Assembly (NCBI GenBank): GCA_946811695.1
Contig: OX328127.1
Span: forward strand, 49,863,774-49,927,773
Direction: 5' to 3'
DNA length: 64,000 nt
Origin: Gonocerus acuteangulatus
Lineage: Eukaryota; Arthropoda; Insecta; Hemiptera; Coreidae
A program made the translations under genes and the position numbers. The notes under the pieces were generated by a model that was not told the origin of the DNA, ran no database searches, and was given only the letters and a program-made list of their open reading frames with translations. The stretch's first letter is position 1, and each line of letters opens with the position of its first letter. Positions 11,382-25,268 of the stretch are shown here, in pieces.

Positions 11382-14300
11382 GGTGTTCAAAACTTGATCG
11401 ACACCCCCCTTTTTCCCCACAATTTTTGAAATTTAAAAACGAAACATACTTGGTGGGTCTTAACGTGGTCGAATGAACTTACATTGGACCTGATGCATGA
11501 CCCCTCAACTTTCTCCAGTGACCCTAACTCTGGAATCTCCAGTGGAAAGGGAGATTATTTTTATGACGGATTACTGTAGAGAATTGAATTTTATGTCGAT
11601 TTTATATCTGTCTTTTTTTCTCTAAGCGCACCAATGAGTAAAAATTGCTAAAACCCTCATTTTTTGGCACTTTTGTGCCAATAACATAGAAAGTATGCCC
11701 ATAATGAAAAAAAAGTAGTCGATATGAACATTGTAGAGGATTAAATTTACTTCCCAAAAAGTACCTTTAAATACCTAAAATGTTAATAGGAATGGAGCAA
11801 AACACACTTTTGTTCTTGAAGTTTTCAGAAAAGTGTATTATCAATGTGATCTGCACTTCATTAAAACTTAATAAACATTTCCTAAACTATTTTTGCTCCA
11901 TCTAGTTTTGGATTTAAGAACGTTAGATTTTTTTTTTTTTTTTTTTTTTTCAGCGCCTTGACATCTAGGCCATTAGCGCCGACATCCAGGGTGCAGCGAG
12001 GAATTTTCCAAACGAGCCGTGGGATAAGAAAATCCTACCGCCACACAGTGGGCCCAAACTACTTTTCGTGTTTCAAAAAAGACGACAGCCTCCAAATCTT
12101 AACTGATTTGAATGCATTTTTTTTAATAATGAAAGCTAATGAAATTTAGAACAACTTTGTCAGACCAGATTTTTGTTTTTTGTTTCCATTGTTTATTAAA
12201 CTATGTGTAAATAATTCACAAACTTTTACAATCAAACATAGAATAATATTTTAGTTTTCATCTAACTTAATATCAGCACTGATATCGTTGAAATTAAACA
12301 TTCAAACCCTGCTTAGACTTGGAAAAAATCAGACTGACATCTTTAAAACGTAAATTTATCATAATTCAACAACACCTTCACGCACCGAAACGAGTAAACT
12401 CCTTTGTCGTCGTCTCCCTCGTTTTACTATAAAAAAGAGCATGATGAGTTTACTCGTTTCCTGAAAAGAATGTGTTACTGAAGAGAAGATCATGTTGGAG
12501 AACTTCAAAAACAAAAGTGTGTTTTTCTCAATTCCTTTTAACATTTTAGGTATTTAAAGGTACTTTTTGGGAAGTACATTTAATCCTCTACAACGTTTAT
12601 ATCATCTACTTTTTTCATTAAGGGCATACTTTCTACGTTATTGGCAGAAAAGTGACGGAAAAACAAGGGTTTTATCGGTTTTTCGCAATTTGTTACTCAT
12701 TGGTGCGCTTTAGCGAAAAAATGACAGATATAAAATCGACATAAAATTCAATTTTCTACAATAATCCGTCATAAAAAATAACCCCTTTCCATTGGAGATT
12801 CCAGAGTTAGGGTCTCTACAGAAGAACTGGAGAAAGTTGAGGGGTCGTGCATTAGGCCCAATGAAAGTTCATTCGACCATGTTAAGACCCACCAAGTTTC
12901 ATTTTTAAATTTCAAAAATTGTGGGATAAATGGGGGTCTAAATCGAGTTTTGTACATCCTGTATACACAAATTTGAACCAATTGTTCATTTGGTGATCTA
13001 TGAATTCTGAAACATGAAATTTTCTAGTCGGCACTTGGATTGCATGATGAAGTCAACCTCATAAGCCGGTTTCCTCCCTACGGAGGAAGGAAGAAGTGTG
13101 CTAAAAGTAATTCAGTTAAAAAAATAATTATAATTGTGCTGTAGGGTTACCAACCTCAAAATTTTTTTTTATGATATCTATTTGTACTTTGGTGAAAGCA
13201 TCAACATCCTTATCATCAGTCAGTTTATCACCAAATATTCTCTGAGTTTCATGCATCCATAAGCGTATTAAATCCATCGGTTGATTAAGACAGTCATAGG
13301 AACTAAAAAGAAGCCCCTATAAAAAGAAAGAAAAGAAAAATATTGATTATATTCCTTTACCAGTACAAAGGCCACCAAAAAGTCTCTTTTAAAGGTAAGT
13401 TCATTTTTTTAAAAATGCCTGCATATGTACACAAACATCTAGGGAATTAGAATGTATTTAGCCAGGTAATTAGAGTGCTTTCACAATTTCGCTGCGGCTG
13501 TCATTGTTTGGGAATGCCTCAGTATCGGGTGCATTTTTTGTTTGAATATTTAATGTAGACATTTCATTTCCATAAAAAAGTTTCTAGTCAGCTGATTTGA
13601 AAACGGAAAACACTGTTGGAAACAATACTGAAGCAACTGTCTTCACCTGGAGCTGTAAAAGTAAATACCCTCCATTTACAAGCCTTTTGTGTCTAAAGGG
13701 AAAAGTAATGGAGGAGTGTCCTTCCGAAGGGACACTCGTAGGCAGGTAGGATCGCTAGTGTCCTTCCATAATGACACCCGCAGCGCATGTGTTAAAAACA
13801 TAAAAACAAAAGTCACTTTTTCAAATAAATATATCTCAGAGAAATACTATTATCACATTCTAATCATAAGTAACTAATTTCTCATTAATGTAAGTGATTT
13901 TTTTTTATTTATTATTTTAATTATGTCAGCTGATACAAAACTAAGGTTTAATTGAAGAAACTTGCTGCATTTTTGTCAGAAAAAAAATGAAGGAAGAAGG
14001 AGAGCAGCATTTGAGGGAGAAGCTGCACTACCAACAATGTGCTTAAAACATTTTTCATCATTGAGAATTTCTTGTTTGTACCCAAAGACCTTTATACTTG
14101 GAAACAAATATCTTTAAGACACACAGTCACATAAATACTTATCTATTCTACAAGTTATATAATGTATGTAAAAGAACTCATAAAATGAAATTACCTGAAA
14201 AACATTTGAAATATCTCGTAAGTTGAAAACGTAATGAAATTTTGAAGCAGTTGGGAGAAAAAGTTGAGTTGCCTTATGGTGTAAATTGATACTTGCACTT

Positions 14301-17300
14301 ACAATATTTGGGCACAGCCTGGTCACTGCGGGTGGAAATCTGTGTTCAGGATTTGCAAAATGTTGGCTCAAAATAGAATTGTAAATTGTAGACAGTGTTT
14401 CAGCCCCTGGAAAACTTAAGAATAAAATAAAACATAAATAAAAGGTGGTGAAAGAAGTGATTTATGAATGAATTGCATGTGGAAGATCAATGTAACAAGG
14501 GGTACATATTTCAATTACTTAACTTTAGAAAAGATAACTTCACATTCTGGGTTTAAAGCATAATTTTTATAGTTAATGCTTGCACACCTTAACCACATGA
14601 AAACACTACAGTTATTATATGGCAGCAAATACAAGGATGACTGATTCCTCCTATATTCCTTAAGAGAATAGAATATATTCTACTTTTATTTATTTTACTT
14701 TTCGCAACTATGGCGACTCAACAACAAAGTGGCCTAATTTTACAAATGTATGAAAATAAAGCAATGAAAATAAAGGAATTAGAAAATAATAGAGGAAGAG
14801 GAAATAGTCCTTTCCTTGTAGAGGTGGTTCTTTTGTTCTCAATCAGTTGCCAATCAAATCAGTAGGGAAGCCATAGAAATAGTATGATGCCTGGAGAATT
14901 TTAACAAAGAAGATGGATATAAGCTCAGCAAATTATGGCAACCGGTGATTAAAACTAGGGAAAAAAGAAGAAACGAAATTCGGCCAATCAATGGTCCAGA
15001 TGGAACCCACCAACCAGGTTCAAGCAAGACTGGGACCAACCAATCAGGGACATGGAAGAGCAGACTACGCCCACGGAGGAATACAAAGACAGGTATTTAT
15101 ACAGGAGAACTAGAAGAACATCCTCATTCTCAGACTAAGCCCTGAGGAAGCTGGCAGTATGACAAGCGAAACGTCGGCAAAGAAGTTTGTGACACGGTCA
15201 ATACCAGAAGACTATAATATTTGTAATGAGGTCATAAATGTTTAAATGTTTGAGGTATTCAAATATTTGTCTGATGCAGTGGCTGTCGTCTGTAAGTAGT
15301 TCGTACATATTTTGTGGGATGTTATCATTTTGTCTTTGTCTACAGTCTGTCAGGATGTGTTTAACGGTAAGTGGTGAATTACAGTACTGACAAGTTGGTC
15401 TGTCCTGTCGAATCATAAGGTAAGAGTGAGTAGGTCGGGAGTGGTTTCCCGGATATTTTCTTTAATCTCCCTTAGTTTGTTGTTCCCTGTTTCGTGTCAT
15501 GTTATATATTCTACTTTTATTGAAACTCATTTATATCTAACATCCATTCAAAACACACTCACAAAAAAAAAAAAAAAAGAAAAGAAATCTTAAATTAAAA
15601 TGAATTTTAGTTTACCTTACAGTAAATACAGAAAAATGTCTCTGCAATCTTGGATTGATTGTAAAACTTCCTGCAGTTGGGTTCATGCATGCAATATACT
15701 GGCAGTTATGGATGTCTTTCAAAGTTAATTTATTTCTATCATACCAGTGCCCATAGTCTAAATGTTGGCGTATCAAAGTATGAGGTTCAACAGTCCCATA
15801 AGAATCAACCTAAATCATAAATTTTATGGTTTAATTTATCACTTAAATAATTCCACAATTTTGAAAAACCTAATAATTTCTGCATTGATTTGCCAGGTTT
15901 ATCACACTTCTTCAAGGATTAGTCAGAGAGCTTGTTGATGTTATTTCCTCGATGTAGAATTTTTCTAGACTTTTGGTAGCTAGAAATTGGAATAACAGGT
16001 TATATCCGGCGCTAATGGCCAAGTTGTAGATGCGCCGTAAAAAAAAAAAACAGGTTATATGGCTCAATCAACCAAACTGCCAGTTGTGAGAATGTGAGAA
16101 ATTCATGAATTGTACAATTTTAAACTAAAGAAGACTTAAATTTGAAGGAACAGCTGCTTTAAATGACCTTGCCCCCAAACAAAACTATAGAATACAGTTA
16201 AATATTTTATATATCCTAGGTCAATCCAATAGACTCGGCCGCAAGTCGTTTCACCCAATGTGTGTGTGTATTTATATATATTTTAATGGTGCTTTGATTC
16301 ACCTTTAGCACTAAGTGACACACCCTTGATTAAGGAACATTTTTCAGTGAGTCCATTATAGAAAGAATCAACTCACCTGTTCAGATTAAGAATATCAAAC
16401 TATTTGATAACATTATTATTAATATTTGGCAATTCAATTATTTATGTTATTTTATTATTGATTTAGCAATGGCATTGGCCTGACTGACTTCCTTGTAACT
16501 TTAGTCGTGTATCGCCCTTTTGTGATGCAAGTTGCGCTGTAATATAAAGTGTTCTAATAAGTGTGTCTTGATGAAGTCAACCAACCCCTAATTAAATCAA
16601 TATATCTTTCATGATTATAACATAAAAATAGTTGAAACAAGGAAAATAGTCACCTGAGGCATATTCAAGTCGTCAATGAAATAAATCATTGTTTTGTTTC
16701 CAGGAGGTCCATAGTTCCGACCAGCTTTTTTCTCTAAAGGCTTCTCTAATATCTTTTGAAGCATTTCTGGAAATAAAGAATTGTAGTAAATTCGATATTT
16801 TTGACACTACAGTAAGACCTCCATTATCAAATTATTAATGACGGGGAGGGTGGTCCACGGATAATCGAAAACCCCGGATAATCGAAACTCAATATTTTAT
16901 TGACTAAATTTGGTGCATTATAAGGTTGTAAAGAAACACTGCGTACAAAATGTCATGTAAACCTTTTAATTTCCGTTGAGAAATGTGTATGAAAACGTTT
17001 TATTAATTAATAATTTGTATAAGTGCAAAAATAAACCCAAATTCAAATTAAATTTTTTTTCCAAGAAAGTCAGTAATTTTTCGTTACAAAATTATTTTCT
17101 TGTATCTGTTCTGATCGCCCGTAACAAGATAATTGGGGTCTCCCAAGGTCTAGTGGCTAGCGAGCTGGATTCATAAGCGGGAGATGGTGGGTTCAATTCC
17201 CACCTCCAGCAGGAATTTTCTCATCTCAGGGCTCGCTGAGAAAATTCCTGGCTTCACCCTGGAGGCCGGCGCTAATGGCCAAGATTTGTCGATGCGCCGT

Positions 17301-19232
17301 AAAAAAAAAACAAAAAAAAATAATTCTGCTAAAATCGGCAATCTCCTGCTCAAAATACTTCAGCAGAAGTTCTGCAGCCTCCAATGCCTGGTTGTGCTTT
17401 ATTTTCGTTTCTTGAATGATAAGCGAATCGTTGTCGTCTCTCTCATTTCCTTTGTCGTTCTGCGCAGAGGTCGAAGGCTCGTTTTTTTGGTACAGATCTC
17501 CTATCTCAGTTTCTGTAAGTATTTCAGATCCCTCATCATTCATGTCACATTCCAGCCAATGTTTCATTTCATCCCTATCAACATGGTTGAAATCCGGAAG
17601 AACTTTGGAGATTTCGAGAAATGATTCCGTTTCAACATCTTGAGAGGTTTCCGGGTCATAATAGTGCTGTTTTACCGTTCGTTAGTTTACAATGTACGTA
17701 ATTAATTTAAATTAATATTTATGTACATAATCATCATTACACACATATCGAGACCCCGGTTAATTGTATCGGAGGGGCAGATACAATTGCGTCGTCATAC
17801 AAGAACGTCAATATTATATATACAAGGTCAATAATATATACATGGTCGTCATTATGAATGCACGGAAGTCCCGGGATTATGTTAGACTCCATTAAAACTG
17901 ACATTTCGTAAAATGGTTTCAAAATTCGTGACTTTTCCTGATTGTCGTGCCCTATTTTCAATTTTGTGACATTTTCATGATTTTTGTGACTTTTTCGTGC
18001 AGTAGACACCCTGTATATACATACATGTAGTTAACACAAATAAGTGATATATATTCATAAATGAACACAAATAATGTACAATCAATTAAATATATAAATC
18101 TTAGATTGCACTTTTTCACATTCGCCCCCCCCCCCCGCCAATCGATTGTTGCTAAACACTTATGACAATGCTTCAAAAATGCATTTTACAAAGAACTATC
18201 TTAACAATGTATTCATACATTTGTGCATATTAGAAGAGAAGTATAGTATTACCTGAACTGGTATAAAAATTTAAAGGGATATTTGTAATGGCATAATTTT
18301 CTGGTAATGAGTTTAGTTTATCAGCTGTAATAACTGTTTTCCCAACTCCACAGTTACCAACAAGCATAACTGGTTTTTTTTTCTCCATTAGAAGATCAAG
18401 AAAATATCTTATCCTTATTGATTCTGCAGTATACACCAGAGCAGCCTGTAAAATTGAAGCAACAAATTGGCACTAAGTAAGCTTAATAAAAACTTTTAAT
18501 TAAAATTTAATAGAGCATATTTATGTAGTAGTAGTTGTTATACGTAGAAGTTTTTATTTATTTTTTTTGTGAAATCGAGTACATGGGTCTAAAGAGAAAA
18601 ATGCGTTGTCAAAATAAACTAAATCGGTTAATTAGGAGGGGAGGTTTACTCCGGTGCCAAATTACTAATTAGCTCACACCGGTCACAATTTCTGTTGTAT
18701 TGTAACGATACAACCCTACCATGGGTACCTAATTAGAAAAAAGTTCAGTAAAAATGAACTAAATGGGTTAATCGGAAGGGGAGGTGGTTTACTTTGTACT
18801 ATGTTTGAATAGAATTCACCCGCCGCAAGTGGTAGTGGTTGGCAAAGCACTAGAAGCACCTCTGTTTTGATATGACTTCTGACATCTACCACTAGAGGGA
18901 CCGTATCCCGTTACTGGGTCAGATCAAGAGGCGGAAATGCGAAGTTTTGTTAATTTATTAAGTTGTGTAGTTCTACACAAACAAAAAAAAATCTGGAAGG
19001 AAAATAATTCCAATAATTGGAACAAAGGCTCATTACAAATGATTTTTTGTTAATAGCCTCAAGAACATTAATCTTCGTAGCTAAGTACTCAACAATCCTT
19101 ACATCCCAGGGGGCAGCTGCCACTTCAGAAGAGGTAGGGGTCCCTTCAACTATTCGGAATGGTTCCTTTGTTTTGAAAACATTGAGTTATACCTGCTGAA
19201 TAAGGAATCTTATCTTTGATTCTTATTTCATT

Positions 19233-19266
<34 letters not shown>

Positions 19267-21021
19267 ATAAATATGACATTTGTAATTCTAAGTTGCTTGT
19301 GCACCAGGGCAATTTTTGCATTTCATTTCAGCCATCCGGGCATCTCGGGTTTCCTGTTTCGATTATTTCAACATTTACCGCATGAAATTGTCTCGCAATT
19401 ACGGCCTCCATGCCGATAAGAAAAACAGTTAAAACATTGTAATGGTTTTATGTATGGCTTGACTCTAACATTCAAGTTTTTTCTGGCATTTTACATTTTT
19501 GAAAAGTTGATGTTAATGAATGAGGGGGGACATTTTGAAATGGTTTTTATATTTATAAATTTGTTGAAATGCATATCACATTTTGAAAAGCTAGCTCACT
19601 TATTTATAATAATAAAAAGTCCGACTCGCAGGAATTGCATCACCAAAGCGCGGTTCCGTTCTTATTCCTAGTCTAATTTGGAAAGATTAAAATAGAAACA
19701 GTTATTACTTTGGTTCGACTTTTCTTGAAAAGGTTTTATGGTCTTACCTGTATGGGTCGGCCAACCCCAGAAAGGCCGCCGCATAGAGGCACAATCTCTC
19801 TTGGAATCTCTCTCTTGAAAAGCTATTTTTCTAACAATAAATTCTTTTCTTATTTTACTTAACCTGTTTTATTGTCAAATACATTATTCAACTATAAGCT
19901 ATTAAAAAATAACAAGGAATAAAAACAGACAAAAAGAACCGTTTGAATAAACGAAATCAAATACTTTAAAGTTTTAAGCACTTATTTCTCCGATTGACAT
20001 CGCCTAATCAAAACTTTCTTCAGAACCTTTTTTGTAGAGCATTTAGTAAGCTTTCGAATAGTAACCTTCTTCTTACCAAGATTCTCAACCGTTTTCGAGA
20101 TATTAAGGAAAGTATACGAAGTTCCCAAAGCTTTTCATGTCTGTTTATAAAATATTTTATTCTAACCCTTCCTTAACTTCAAACGTAATCAAAATTTCAA
20201 CATATTAGTTTTAATGAAATTCAAACATGCAGAAAATTTTTCAACTGAATCCCATGATCTAAGTACCCAAAACAAATACGTTATTCAACAACTATTTTTC
20301 CAATTTTCTCGAAAACGGTTAAAGCTATCGCCTTAAAAATGGTGTCATTCGTTTTCCTAGGCCAAGAAGCATATAACACAAGTACTCACAAGCATATGAA
20401 GTAAGCGGAATGATTTTTTTCGCACGAATTTCGCTCCAAAACCCATGTTCCGGTGGGCGGATTCTGCTGGTTAACGAACTTGACCTTTCAAATTAGACGA
20501 AAGGTTTTCGTACGAAATTTCATCAAAATCGGACCATTTTTGAGCTGTCAGGGCCGCGAACAGACAAATATATATATATTGTAGTGATATGCCAACTATC
20601 ATAAAAAAAATATCTTACTACTTTGTAGTAATATTAAATGATAACATAACAAAAATTTCCTTCCTCCTAAAATCAAGAAAGCATCTCCTTGCCGGAGACA
20701 GTCAGTTGTTTTTCAGAAAGAAGAGATTGCTCATGTGTTGTTGGCTAAGAGTCTTTGACTAGATTATTGGAATTTCACGAAGAAGTTATTTGAAGATCAA
20801 TATTGGGATCTTTTCTGTGACCTGTGGACGTAACTGAATTTTTGTTAAATTGTATGCATTTGATATTTCGTTTGTAGTAAGGTTCATAAAGCTACCCATG
20901 TTTGATATTTGGAGAAAACTCTAATTTGTATATAAAGAACCCAATATGACCCATTTTAAATAAACAAATTAAATATCATTTAATTTTATCATTTTTCAAT
21001 TAATTAAAAATAAAATGTCAT

Positions 21022-21078
<57 letters not shown>

Positions 21079-24000
21079 AATTTGAACCACCGTTATATTC
21101 GTTCTCTAGGGGCTCTGAAACGCAAAATTTTCTAGTTGGCACTTCCGGATTGCGTCATGAGATCAACCTTATAAGCGGGGTTCCTCCCTATGGGGGAGGG
21201 AGGAACCCCGCTAAAAAGAACTTAACACTAGATTTACCAGACCAGTCATTTTGACTGGTCGTGCAATTTCAAATCAATATTCCTACTACATATAACATTT
21301 GCTTTCCTAAATGATGTTAAGACTTTTGTAGCTGTAAGTGGAGAATACATTTAATGAACTTAATGTTACTTTATATATATTTTTTTTAAATCAGTCACAT
21401 AACAGGCCACAAGGGCCCTGAGGGGCAGATACTACAGAGGTATCTGATTCTTGACCATAAGGCACACTACGGAGACAGTGTGGTCTCAGTACTATGCTCT
21501 GGCCTCCTGATTTCCCCCTTGATTGCTTGACTGCTAGTCATTAGCACCAAGGTACCCATTATTAAATTAATTAAAGGCTGGGTTGGCCTAGGGACGCACA
21601 ATGGGACGAATGAGCAATCTAGGAGGGAAAAATTCTGTATTACTTCAATGGACACGGCAACTAGATTCAAATGAACAATAACAACTTAAGATGAACTTTT
21701 AACATGTTTTAAGCCGATTTGCAATCAATGCATAGTAAATAAACATATTAACAAGTCAGCAGCTACATCTTTGTCATTGTTAAACAATAGACTTGAAATA
21801 AAAAAAGTCCAACTCGCAGGAACTGCATCATCTTAGCGCGGTTCCGTTCTTATCCGAAGTGCGATTAGTAAAGGAATAGTAGCAGCTATCGGTAGGTTTT
21901 GATCTGTCGTTAAAAATATAAAATAAAATCTCAAAGAGAAGGAAGCTTAAAGAGCCACATATGGAAACTGACAGTTTTCTAAACGGATGGGACTCTCCCG
22001 TCATCGCGACGCTCACTCTAGGAAAACTCTATTACCAATATGATTCTTATTTTCTCAGCTTTAATGAAATACTCATTCCACCGTTAAATAAACTTAAAAA
22101 ACAAAAGTGAGGTAAACAGTGACAAAAACCCGTTTAAAATAACAAAACTAACACTTTCGTAGTTTTAAGCACTTACTTCTCTGACTGACATTGCCCCATC
22201 GAAATTTGCTTCAGAATCTTTTTTTTAGAGAATTTAGTAAGCTTTTGAATGGTTAAATCGTACTTCCCACGATTTCTTAACTGTTTTGAAGATATTAAGG
22301 GGGAAAATGGTGCTAATACCTACCGATAGCTGCTATATTCCTTCACTAATCGCACTTGAGATAAGAACGGAACCGCGCTAAGATGAAGCAGTTCCTGCGG
22401 GTCGGACTTTTTTTTTTTCAGACAAATTAATGTATTATGTTTATATTATAATATAAATATTATGTTTATAAGAAGAGCAAATCACTTTAATTGCGGTGTA
22501 AAATATTGTTGCTAGCTAAATCTAAGTATTATATAAGCTCATAAGGAAAAAATGGTGCTAATGACTCAGATTTCGATACACCATAAAAGAAAAAAAAAAT
22601 TAAGGACAATATACAAAGATTCCGAAGTATTTCATGTCTGTTAATAAAATATTTTATTCTAATCCCAATAACGCAACACTTATACACAAATAAACTTTTT
22701 TTAGGTACCTATTTAATACGTATAAAATAAGGTTATAATGAGCGATCCCCTGTGGCATACACCAAGTACTACCACCGTGTGGAGTGCAACTAGTATAGAC
22801 CGGTACGTCTGTACATTGTGTGGTATGTAAAGAGCGGCTGTTCTGATACTGGCAAAAATTAGAAATCCTACATTCCTAAAGTTGTTTGGAGGCTTATCTT
22901 TATGACTCTAGACAAGGACTTGAAGATGACGAGGGTACACAGGGAGACGAGGGTACCTGGGGACAGGGAAAACGCCCCCCACCCTAAGCCTCCTAGCTCC
23001 TCCCCTTCGAATTCATATGATTTCGTTCAATGAATTTAAAAAAAAAATTAATAAATAGATAAAAACTTCTGAAAATAGGGAATACCAAAAACAATTCTAA
23101 AGAACGAAATCAACACCAGTACAGTCATCTAGATATTCATAGGGCATCTTCGAATTCTAAGATACCGTTGAAACAAAATATTGTTTCTATATATACGTAT
23201 CCTGTTTTATTGACTAATACATTTGACTACTATAAGCAATCACAAAAATAACGAGCAGAGAAAAAAAACTGTAGGAAACACACAAAAAGATTCGTTCAAA
23301 TGAACGAAATTACCTATGTTTTAAGCACTTATTTCTCCAAATATGACCATCCCATCGCAAATGTCTTCAAAACATTTTTTGTAGAAAATTTAGTAACCTT
23401 TCGAATGGTAATCTTTTGCTTCCCAAGATTCCAAACCGTTTTCGTGATATTAATGAAAATATACGAAGTTCCCAAAACTTTTCATGTCTAAAAATGAAAT
23501 ATTTTATTTTAATCCTTCCTTTACTCCAAACGTAACCAAATTTTCAACATATTAGTTTTGATAAAATTCAAACATGGAGAAAATGTTTCAACTGAAGCCC
23601 ATGATTCTAAGTACCAAAATCAAAGACAAAAAGAACAGTTCGAATAAGCGAAATCAATTACTTTAAAGTTTTAAGCACTTATTTCTCCGATTGACATCGC
23701 CTAATCAAAACTTTCATTAGAACCTTTTTTGTAGAGCATTCTAATGGTAATCTTTTGTTTAACAAGATTCTCAACCTTTTTCGAGATATTAAGGAAAGTA
23801 TACAAAGTTACCAAAACTTTTCATGTCTGTTCATAAAATATTTTATTCTAACCCTTCCTTAACTCCAAACGTAACATAACTTTCTACATATTAGTTTTAA
23901 TGAAAGTAGAACATGCAGATAATGTTTCAACTGAATCCCGTGATTCTAAGTACCCAAACCAAAAACGGTATTCAAAAACTATTTTTCCAATTTTCTCGAA

Positions 24001-24604
24001 AACGGTTAAAGCTATCGCCTTGAAAATGGTTTCATTCGTTTTCCTAGCCCCTGAAGCCTATAAAAAGAGTACTTACAAGCTTATGAACTCAAAAACGTAA
24101 GCGTTACGATTTTTTCTGCACGAATTTCGCCCCAAACGCCATCTTCCAGTGGGCGGATTTTGCTGGTTAACGAACTTGACCTTTCAAATTGGACGACTCA
24201 TTTTTGTACCAAATTTCATCAAAATCGGACCATCAGGGAAGCCAGAAATGAGCGAACAGACAAATATATATATATACAAATTTGAACCACCGTTATTTTC
24301 GGTCTCTAGGGGTTCTGAAACACGAAATTTTCTTGTCGGCACTTCCGGATTGTTTCATTGTATCAACCTTATAAGCGGGGTTCCTCCCTATGGGGGAGGG
24401 AGGAACCGCGCTAACACTCAACTGACCTGATCCAGGCATGTAAAGGCAATATACCAAATTTATAATATTCCTTTAGAGCGGTTCCTCCCTCCCCCTACGG
24501 GGAGAAACACCGCTTATAAGGTTGGCCTCATGATACTATCCAGAAATGGCACCTAGAAAGTTTTACGTTTCAGAACCTATAGAACTAAAACATAATGGTG
24601 GTTG

Positions 24605-24670
<66 letters not shown>

Positions 24671-25236
24671 AGATATTTTCTACATTTTAATTTCATCTAA
24701 ACTATGATATTTAAAGTTTGCTTACATTTGGAGTTAAGGAAGTATTGGAGTAAGAAATATGTTTTTAATAGGCATGATAAGTTTTGTATCTTTTCTTAAA
24801 ACGGTGGAAAAATAGTGGTAAGTGTAAGGCGAATATTCGAAACCTTACTAAATTTTCTATAAAAAAATGTTCTGAAGCAATTTTTGAGTCGGACTTTTTT
24901 AATTGAAGACAACAGAGGAAGATCGTTCATACGTATCTGAGTAGCTCTACAAGGTTTTGAATAATTTCTTTTTGAGCTGAAACAAGTCTCTGAGTTTTGA
25001 GGCTTACAATGCTCTGAACGTTTATGGTTTCGAATGTTTCAGTAACGAACATATCACACGATGAAGGATGACAATTACCCTTGGGTTTGGATTCTTGGGG
25101 GGGGCGGATGATGGGTAAATATAATGGCCTTTTCCTAGAGCTAGCTTTCGAGCTTTAATATGAGTATGCTTTGTTAATTTGTAGTCTACCATCAAAGCAA
25201 GGGCCTCTTTATTAGAAAAAAGACACATATGATTAT

Positions 25237-25268
<32 letters not shown>

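Larger units (their letters stand above)
16805..17660 (-). mobile_element. Tigger/pogo-like transposon remnant, interrupted by a SINE
   Basis: Left end TACAGTAAGACCTCCATTAT with GGATAATCGAAAACCCC just inside is a Tigger-type terminus (TA target). The minus-strand frame 17567-17331 encodes the C-terminus of a DDE transposase ([36 protein letters not shown]). The right end was not located with confidence. A SINE splits it near its 3' end. Confidence 0.7.

Noticed and set aside
17135..17210. Possible tRNA gene (A and B boxes, CAT-like anticodon loop)
   Set aside because: Followed by a SINE body and poly-A, and the acceptor stem does not pair.
17184..17643. 146-residue plus-strand open frame
   Set aside because: Spans a SINE and the antisense of a Tigger transposase fragment; no domain.
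18115..18140. C-run as a regulatory i-motif
   Set aside because: A single homopolymer in an intron with no further support; may be unreliable in assembly.
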